Shown: in pieces, positions 59,196-64,000 of the stretch
Layout: each line of letters starts with the position of its first letter
Position numbering within the stretch: position 1 is the stretch's first letter
DNA from: Opitutaceae bacterium
GTDB lineage: Bacteria; Verrucomicrobiota; Verrucomicrobiia; Opitutales; Opitutaceae
Direction: 5' to 3'
Assembly: GCA_028284235.1 (NCBI GenBank)
Contig: JANQSC010000014.1
Coordinates: 1 to 64,000 of the forward strand
Length of the DNA: 64,000 bases
Translations under genes and position numbers: made by a program
Notes under the pieces: generated by a model
What the model saw: only the letters and a program-made list of their open reading frames with translations
The model's database searches: none
What the model was told of the DNA's origin: nothing

Positions 59196-59480
59196 ATGGA
59201 CGATCTACGAACGCCGCGAGTTACCATACGCTACTGCCGCCAATGCCGCTGGATGATGCGGGCCGCCTGGCTCGCTCAAGAAGTCCTCACGACGTTCGCC
59301 GAGGACCTGGGCGAAGTCGCCCTGCAGCCAGGCGAGGGAGGCGTCCTCGAAATTCGGCTCGACGACGTCCTGATCTACTCGCGAAAGGACACCGGCCGCT
59401 TTCCCGAGGCCAAGGAGATCAAGCAGCTCATCCGCGACCGAATCGACCCCGACCGGGATCTCGGCCACAGCGATCGGTAA
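59196..59480 (+). CDS. SelT/SelW/SelH-family protein (Cys form)
   Basis: 94 residues. The thioredoxin-like start VTIRYCRQCRWMMRAAWLAQE has CxxC (C14, C17) in place of the CxxU of selenoproteins, and FPEAKEIKQLIRDRIDP closes the fold. Probably a small redox protein. It ends 103 bases before the convergent Spx-like gene. Confidence 0.85.
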   Translation: MDDLRTPRVTIRYCRQCRWMMRAAWLAQEVLTTFAEDLGEVALQPGEGGVLEIRLDDVLIYSRKDTGRFPEAKEIKQLIRDRIDPDRDLGHSDR

Positions 59481-59485
59481 TCCAC

Positions 59486-59579
59486 TCCTGATCCTACTCA
59501 TAATCTTAATCCTAATCAAAAAAACCAGGCGAGGTTTGGAGTGGGATTGAGATTAAGATTAGGAGTAGGATTAAGAGTA
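59486..59579. terminator. Imperfect long hairpin between convergent genes
   Basis: The left part (cctactcataatcttaatcc) and right part (gattaagattaggagtagga) are largely complementary, around a center with aaaaaaaccaggcgaggttt. The arms are built from repeats of taatcttaatc units. It probably stops transcription from both sides. Confidence 0.65.
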
Positions 59580-59583
59580 TGAG

Positions 59584-59940
59584 CTAAAGCCCCAGCCGAA
59601 CCTCCCACTCCTCCGGCTTGAATCCGACCACTCCATTTTTTTCCCCAAGAGCGAACGGCCGCTTGACCAGATTGCCGTTGCTCGCGAGCAAGTCGATCGC
59701 CTCCGCGTCGCTCATTTGCGGCAACGTCTCTTTCAATCCCATGCTCCGATAGTCGCCACCCGAAACGTTGAACAACCGTCGCAACGCGCCGTCGTAGTAG
59801 CCGAGCATCCGCTTGAGCTCAGACTTCGAAGGCGGCGTCTCCCTAATCGGAATATTCGTGAACGAGATGCTCCGGCTCTCCAGCCACTTCAACGCTTTGC
59901 GACACGAGTCGCATCCTTTGTATGAATACACGCGCAACAT
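59584..59940 (-). CDS. Spx/ArsC-like thioredoxin-fold protein
   Basis: 118 residues from the ATG at 59940; the frame runs on to 60564 but only as the shadow of the synthase gene. CxxC at YKGCDSCRKALKWLE (C10, C13), then FTNIPIRETPPSKSEL, LFNVSGGDYRSMGL and GNLVKRPFALGE follow the ArsC/Spx family. Spx-type regulators bind RNA polymerase; ArsC-type reduce arsenate. The sequence does not settle which. Confidence 0.85.
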   Translation of the reverse strand: MLRVYSYKGCDSCRKALKWLESRSISFTNIPIRETPPSKSELKRMLGYYDGALRRLFNVSGGDYRSMGLKETLPQMSDAEAIDLLASNGNLVKRPFALGEKNGVVGFKPEEWEVRLGL

Positions 59941-59986
59941 AAGCGTCCAGATTGGGCGAATCCCGAGCGGCGGCAAGCATTGGATC

Positions 59987-60679
59987 TCACTCGTCGACGC
60001 GCCTTTCGAACCGAGACAGCCATTCATCCCAGAAAGCCGGCGGTTCCGCCACAATATCCATCCCATTCGAACCGTTCGGGTGAGCGAACTGAAGCCGACG
60101 CCCATGCAGCGCCAATTGATCGCCGCTACCGGGAGCATAGAAACGATCACCCACGATCGGGTGACCGGCTTCCAAACAGTGCAAGCGAATCTGGTGTGTC
60201 CGCCCCGTCTTCGGAAGCGCCTGGATCCAAGAGTGAGACGCGTCCCGGCCCAAAACTCGGAAGGTCGTCTTCGCCGCCTTTCCGCCGGGACCGCAGGCAT
60301 AGCGGCCCTCGCCGATACGCTCGATTGCGGCCTCGATCCGGTTGACGCCGCGATCCCAGAGACCCGAAACGATCGCCCAGTACTCCTTGCGAATCCGCTT
60401 CTCCTCGAACAGCCGATTCCACTCTCGATTCCAACGCGCGTTTCGGGCGAAGAGAACCAAGCCACTCGTATCCCGATCCAGTCGATGCAGGGGCCGGGCA
60501 GGACGACTCGAGAACGCCTCGACCCAGCTTTCCAGCGTCTCCGACTCCGAGCTAGCGCCCTCAACCAAGACTCCCGGCGGCTTGTTCACCGCGAGAAGGT
60601 CCTCGTCTTCGTACACGACCTGAGGCGACAACGGATCCAAAACGCGGCCCACCTTGGCGTTCGCGCCGATCCAGGTCAA
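59987..60679 (-). CDS. RluA-family pseudouridine synthase
   Basis: About 230 residues from a TTG at 60679 or a GTG at 60652. Catalytic D68 in HRLDRDTSGLVLF; VNKPPGVLVEG, KTGRTHQIRLH and GDRFY are family motifs. No S4 domain, so it resembles the short RluA/TruC forms. It modifies uridines in rRNA or tRNA. It follows the propeller gene by 6 bases and is likely co-transcribed. Confidence 0.9.
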   Translation of the reverse strand: MTWIGANAKVGRVLDPLSPQVVYEDEDLLAVNKPPGVLVEGASSESETLESWVEAFSSRPARPLHRLDRDTSGLVLFARNARWNREWNRLFEEKRIRKEYWAIVSGLWDRGVNRIEAAIERIGEGRYACGPGGKAAKTTFRVLGRDASHSWIQALPKTGRTHQIRLHCLEAGHPIVGDRFYAPGSGDQLALHGRRLQFAHPNGSNGMDIVAEPPAFWDEWLSRFERRVDE

Positions 60680-60685
60680 TCCCGG

Positions 60686-62686
60686 CTACTTTCCAGTAAG
60701 ATCGTAGATTTCCACCAAGGCGACCCCAGTGCCCCCGTTGTTCCCGCCCACGATCACCGTGTACAGTCCGGGCTCCAGCCAGACGAAGACAGCGCTGTCC
60801 GCGCTCCCCTCGTCCAAGGCGAACGCTCCAGCCGCGCTCATGAACGACTGGAGACGATCGCTGTCCGGATGCGATTCCCAGTCGTCGTTGAACTCGATTT
60901 CAGTGTTGCCGCGCATCAGCCGCAACGTGGGGTCGACCAGGACATTGTTAACCCCTTGAGCGACCATCCCGGGACCGATCGCTCGCAAAAGCAATCGCTT
61001 GGGCAAGTTCCCTTCGATTACGAATCCGGCGATGAGCACTTCCTGCCCCGTTCCCGAAGGACCGCGCATCGAGACATTCGAAAGCGACGCCTCCGAGTCG
61101 TCCGGATCCGCGTTGTAAACCTCAATCAAGGCGACTCCGGTCTCCGCGTCGCCCTTTCCCATAATCGCAGAATAAAGTCCGCTCCCTAGAGTCAGCAAAT
61201 CCGCGCTGTCGCTCGAACCCGTCTCCAGGCTGAACGCGCCGACGCGCGCCATCTCCTCCGGAAGGACGGCCGACGACGCGCTGTCGCCCCAATCGTCATT
61301 GTCTCCGAAAGAGCCATCCTTGTCGTAGAATACAACCGACGGATCTTCCATGTACTCCGTCACTCCAAAGTCCGCGAGTCCCGGTCCCACCGCCCGCAAG
61401 AGCAGCGTTTTCTGCCCCGTCCCTTCGATGGCGAAACCGGTAAAAATATCCTCTTCGCCTCCGAGCGGGGCGCCGCGCAAGGCGATGTTGTAAAGCCGCT
61501 CTTTATTCGCAACCGGGGGTGAATACCCTTCGACGCTCCCGCGGGCGGCGACGCCCGAGCGGAAGTTCGGCCATACTGAATTCGACAAGCGGGCTCCATT
61601 TTCAAACGCGTAGAGTCTTCCGTCGTTGTTTCCCAAATACAGCTGGGCATCCGAGCTAAGAGCGATCGACGAGTCGATGATTCCAGTAAACGGCACTCTC
61701 TGGGCAATTACACCGTCGGGCGTAAGCACGTTGAGATAGCTCAGTGTTTCATCGATGTACGAACTCGCGTATATCCGTCCCAACTCGTCCACTACAGCGG
61801 ATGTGTAGTAGTTCGCTCCGATATCCGTTCGCCACGCCAAGCTGCCGTCCGGATTGAATGCATACACGTAGCCGTCCTGGGAAGAAACGATGACGCTGCC
61901 GTCAACACCTCTCGTAGCCGACGCCTCGATAATTCCCCCGGTCTCGTATCGCCACCTCACCGATCCGTCCGCAGTGTCGAGCGCATAGAAAAAATAGTTC
62001 TTAGAGCCGATGTAGACGCTTCCATCCCCCTCCAGCACGCAGCTCGCGGTAATCTCCGTGTCCCGATCCGAGGCCCCGGGCTCCGTCGGCAATTCGAACG
62101 ACCACCGAATCTCTCCCGAATCGCTTGCGATCGAATAGACGAACCCCTCGCTCGTGGCCACATACAAATGCCCTGAAGGTCCAATCGCGACCGAGGAGTC
62201 GAGCTCCCCTCCGAGAAACTCCTCCCAGTTCAGTTCCCCCGCGGGCGAGAGCGAATAGAGGAAGCCGTCCGAGCCGCCGAAGTAAATGGTTCCATCCTGG
62301 GCGACCGCGGGCGAGGAGAACACGAGACTGCCGGTCTCGTAGGACCAGAGAACCGCGCCCGTTTCCGACGACAGAGCGTAGAGCCGATTGTCCCAGGACC
62401 CGATGTAGACGACCGACTCGTCCGGGCTCAAGGCGGCGGACGATTCAACCCAGTCGCCCGTCGGTCGCGACCATCGCTCTACACCGTCCTTATCGAGTGA
62501 ATACACATTTCCGTCGATGGATCCGAAATAGACATTCCCCGAACTGTCGAGAGCAGGCGAACTGACAACCGCGTCCCCCGTTTGGAAGCTCCACGCTTGA
62601 TCGCCTACACGGGCAAAGGAATTTGAAACGATGGCCAGCGCAAATACAGCCCCGACCGACACTATTCTAACAAAAAACGTATTCAT
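60686..62686 (-). CDS. Exported PQQ-type beta-propeller protein with two C-terminal repeats
   Basis: 666 residues with a signal peptide. Residues 30-380 hold eight or more PQQ-like blades (SSPALDSSGNVYFGSIDGNVYSL is typical, here quoted in parts). Residues about 405-660 are two copies of a module with LLLRAVGPGLADFGV/LLLRAIGPGMVAQGV, an NDDW motif and GVALIEVYN/GVALVEIYD, common in Verrucomicrobiota exported proteins. No PQQ-binding catalytic site was seen, so it is likely structural or sensory. It overlaps the kinase stop codon (ATGA). Confidence 0.82.
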   Translation of the reverse strand: MNTFFVRIVSVGAVFALAIVSNSFARVGDQAWSFQTGDAVVSSPALDSSGNVYFGSIDGNVYSLDKDGVERWSRPTGDWVESSAALSPDESVVYIGSWDNRLYALSSETGAVLWSYETGSLVFSSPAVAQDGTIYFGGSDGFLYSLSPAGELNWEEFLGGELDSSVAIGPSGHLYVATSEGFVYSIASDSGEIRWSFELPTEPGASDRDTEITASCVLEGDGSVYIGSKNYFFYALDTADGSVRWRYETGGIIEASATRGVDGSVIVSSQDGYVYAFNPDGSLAWRTDIGANYYTSAVVDELGRIYASSYIDETLSYLNVLTPDGVIAQRVPFTGIIDSSIALSSDAQLYLGNNDGRLYAFENGARLSNSVWPNFRSGVAARGSVEGYSPPVANKERLYNIALRGAPLGGEEDIFTGFAIEGTGQKTLLLRAVGPGLADFGVTEYMEDPSVVFYDKDGSFGDNDDWGDSASSAVLPEEMARVGAFSLETGSSDSADLLTLGSGLYSAIMGKGDAETGVALIEVYNADPDDSEASLSNVSMRGPSGTGQEVLIAGFVIEGNLPKRLLLRAIGPGMVAQGVNNVLVDPTLRLMRGNTEIEFNDDWESHPDSDRLQSFMSAAGAFALDEGSADSAVFVWLEPGLYTVIVGGNNGGTGVALVEIYDLTGK

Positions 62687-64000
62687 AATATGGAACTCAG
62701 TTTTCGAGCGGGTACAGAAAGTCGAATCTCGCTTCCCAAAGAAGACGACCGAACTAGTTCCAAATCGGCGCCCAAATGCCGTGCCAGTTGCTTGCTAATC
62801 GCGAGCCCAATACCCGCTCCTTTCGCTTTCCCGCTTTGCACCGGGGCGAACAAGTTTTTCCGGGCATCCTCCGAAAATCCAGGACCCGTATCCACGATTC
62901 GGAATACAACCCGATTTTTATCCATCGCGATTCTGGCTTCGACTTCACCACCGACCGCGACTGCGTCGATCGCATTGTCGATCAGGTTCGAGACAATCAG
63001 CTGAGCGATATTCGCGTCTCGAGCCGACAGCGAGACGCCCGATTGCGACCAAAACCCGATATCCAGCTCTTTCTCCTCGACCCTCGACTCGAATTTAGAC
63101 CTCAGGAATCCGCAGATTTCTTCGCCCGACAAGGTCTCTTTCTCGTCGAACTGCTCGTTTTTCAGTACATCCACCACCTCGTTGACCATCGACTGCATTC
63201 GCAACGTGGCTTGTCTCGCGTCATCCCAATCGCCGCTTTCAAGTTGGTCGGAATTGCTGGCGAATTGCTGGCGGATACCCGCGAGCGGATTCTTGAGCCC
63301 GTGAATCAAGTGGGAAGCCACCGCTCCAATGGCCGAGGTTTTGGCTACCATCGCTAGTTCCGCGTTGGCTTCCGACAATCGAGCCGCCCGCTCGGCGACT
63401 TCGTTGTGAGCGCGGCGCAGGCGCCAAAACGACCAGAGCAGGACTGCGGACAGCAGAACCGTCCCGCTGCCAAACGCCAAGGTCGCCTGCCAAGCGAGAT
63501 TGCGGTCGACCTCGTTGAACTCCCTCCGCATCGGCTCCCCGTCCATAAAGTACCGGGCCATCGCGGCCAGCTGTCCCGTCGCGGGATCGAAAACGGGAAT
63601 GTTCAACTCCACCTCCGGCCGACCGTTCAGATCGGACACAAAACGCCCCCAAGGCTCTCGTCCCCGAAGCCGTTCAAGCTCCGTCGGGTCCAAAACGAGC
63701 TCTTCTTCGACAAACGGGATTCCATCCAGAAACCTCCCCTCAGCGCCGAAAACCTGAATTCCGAGCGCCCCTTCGATCTCCTGGGCGGACATGAGCGAAT
63801 AAGCGACGGTGTCCTCAAACTCGAGAATTCCCAAAAGCTCGTCCTCCATCCCCTGGGCTACGTGAAACTGCGAGATCGGGGCCCAAATATCGGCGTGCCG
63901 CTGCACGATCTCGCCTCGCAAGTCCTTTCTCAGCTGAAAACTCGAGACTCCGACAATTCCGCCAAAAATCGCCAGCACCATCCCCAGCGCCAGCACGGGT
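62683..64000 (-). CDS. Sensor histidine kinase, 5' end at or beyond window edge
   Basis: 437 residues from an ATG at 63996 that may not be the true start. A membrane helix (LGMVLAIFGGIVGVSSF), an extracytoplasmic domain (to about 175), a second helix (LAFGSGTVLLSAVLLWSFW) and a short coiled coil follow. The phosphoacceptor is HGLKNPLAGI; the ATPase domain has SNLIDNAIDAV, DTGPGFS and GAGIGLAISK. No receiver is attached. Its operon partner is the propeller protein, which could be a periplasmic sensing partner. Confidence 0.85.
   Translation of the reverse strand, partial: PVLALGMVLAIFGGIVGVSSFQLRKDLRGEIVQRHADIWAPISQFHVAQGMEDELLGILEFEDTVAYSLMSAQEIEGALGIQVFGAEGRFLDGIPFVEEELVLDPTELERLRGREPWGRFVSDLNGRPEVELNIPVFDPATGQLAAMARYFMDGEPMRREFNEVDRNLAWQATLAFGSGTVLLSAVLLWSFWRLRRAHNEVAERAARLSEANAELAMVAKTSAIGAVASHLIHGLKNPLAGIRQQFASNSDQLESGDWDDARQATLRMQSMVNEVVDVLKNEQFDEKETLSGEEICGFLRSKFESRVEEKELDIGFWSQSGVSLSARDANIAQLIVSNLIDNAIDAVAVGGEVEARIAMDKNRVVFRIVDTGPGFSEDARKNLFAPVQSGKAKGAGIGLAISKQLARHLGADLELVRSSSLGSEIRLSVPARKLSSIL

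Noticed and set aside
59941..60564. Fusion of the Spx-like protein to a long basic N-terminal part
   Set aside because: The extension is the other-frame shadow of the pseudouridine synthase gene; the Spx-like protein starts normally at 59940.

Overview
The window looks like chromosomal DNA of a marine-type member of Verrucomicrobiota, most likely class Opitutae. This is inferred, not searched. It rests on high GC, the rpmH-rnpA-yidC and rodA-rng blocks, many Gfo/Idh/MocA, SMP-30 and NamZ-type (DUF1343) enzymes, and a paired C-terminal repeat in the 60.7-62.7 kb propeller protein that is common in this phylum. About 48 genes are supported, with two tRNA-Glu genes.

Layout. 0-1.5 kb: the end of a NarL-type sensor kinase and its response regulator. 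1.5-2.4 kb: a non-coding stretch with two tRNA-Glu genes on the minus strand and several extra T-arm-like copies. 2.4-9.4 kb: a three-gene unit encoding an FHA-like/zinc-ribbon/GTPase protein, a GAP1-type partner with one membrane helix, and a 999-residue coiled-coil membrane protein; this is a predicted NTP-dependent conflict or signalling system. 9.5-14.8 kb: rpmH, rnpA, yidC, yebC, metX and, convergent to it, metW. 14.8-28.0 kb: a minus-strand cluster of one large reducing type I PKS, a PhcB-like SAM methyltransferase, a PhcS-like sensor kinase with two kinase cores, a PhcQ-like regulator and a PhcR-like receiver-kinase. 28.2-31.4 kb: an orphan cytosine methyltransferase, ilvA, a small membrane protein and an S4 RNA-binding protein. 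31.7-36 kb: rodA, rng and a two-domain methyltransferase. 36-47 kb: envelope and sugar-metabolism genes (SMP-30, BON, glycerate kinase, DUF2062, NamZ, isomerase plus two Gfo/Idh/MocA oxidoreductases), then an OxyR-class LysR regulator. 47-52.5 kb: a DUF4126-like membrane protein, glmS, and an AT-richer accessory patch with an FkbM methyltransferase. 52.5-64 kb: rapA, a DUF1835-like gene, an HDOD gene with sthA, a SelW-like gene, and an operon of kinase, propeller protein, RluA-type synthase and Spx/ArsC-like protein.

The strongest candidate for an undescribed system is the 14.8-28.0 kb cluster. Its four downstream genes match, in kind and domain layout, the Ralstonia phcBSRQ genes, which make and sense a 3-hydroxy fatty acid methyl ester quorum signal. 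Here they lie directly downstream of a polyketide synthase that could supply the acyl chain. The model is a PKS-made acyl chain, methylated by the PhcB-like enzyme and sensed by the membrane kinase, with output through two dedicated regulators. Family assignments are from recognition of motifs; the PKS-signal link is inference from operon structure. The GTPase-GAP1-membrane triad at 2.4-9.4 kb is the second candidate.
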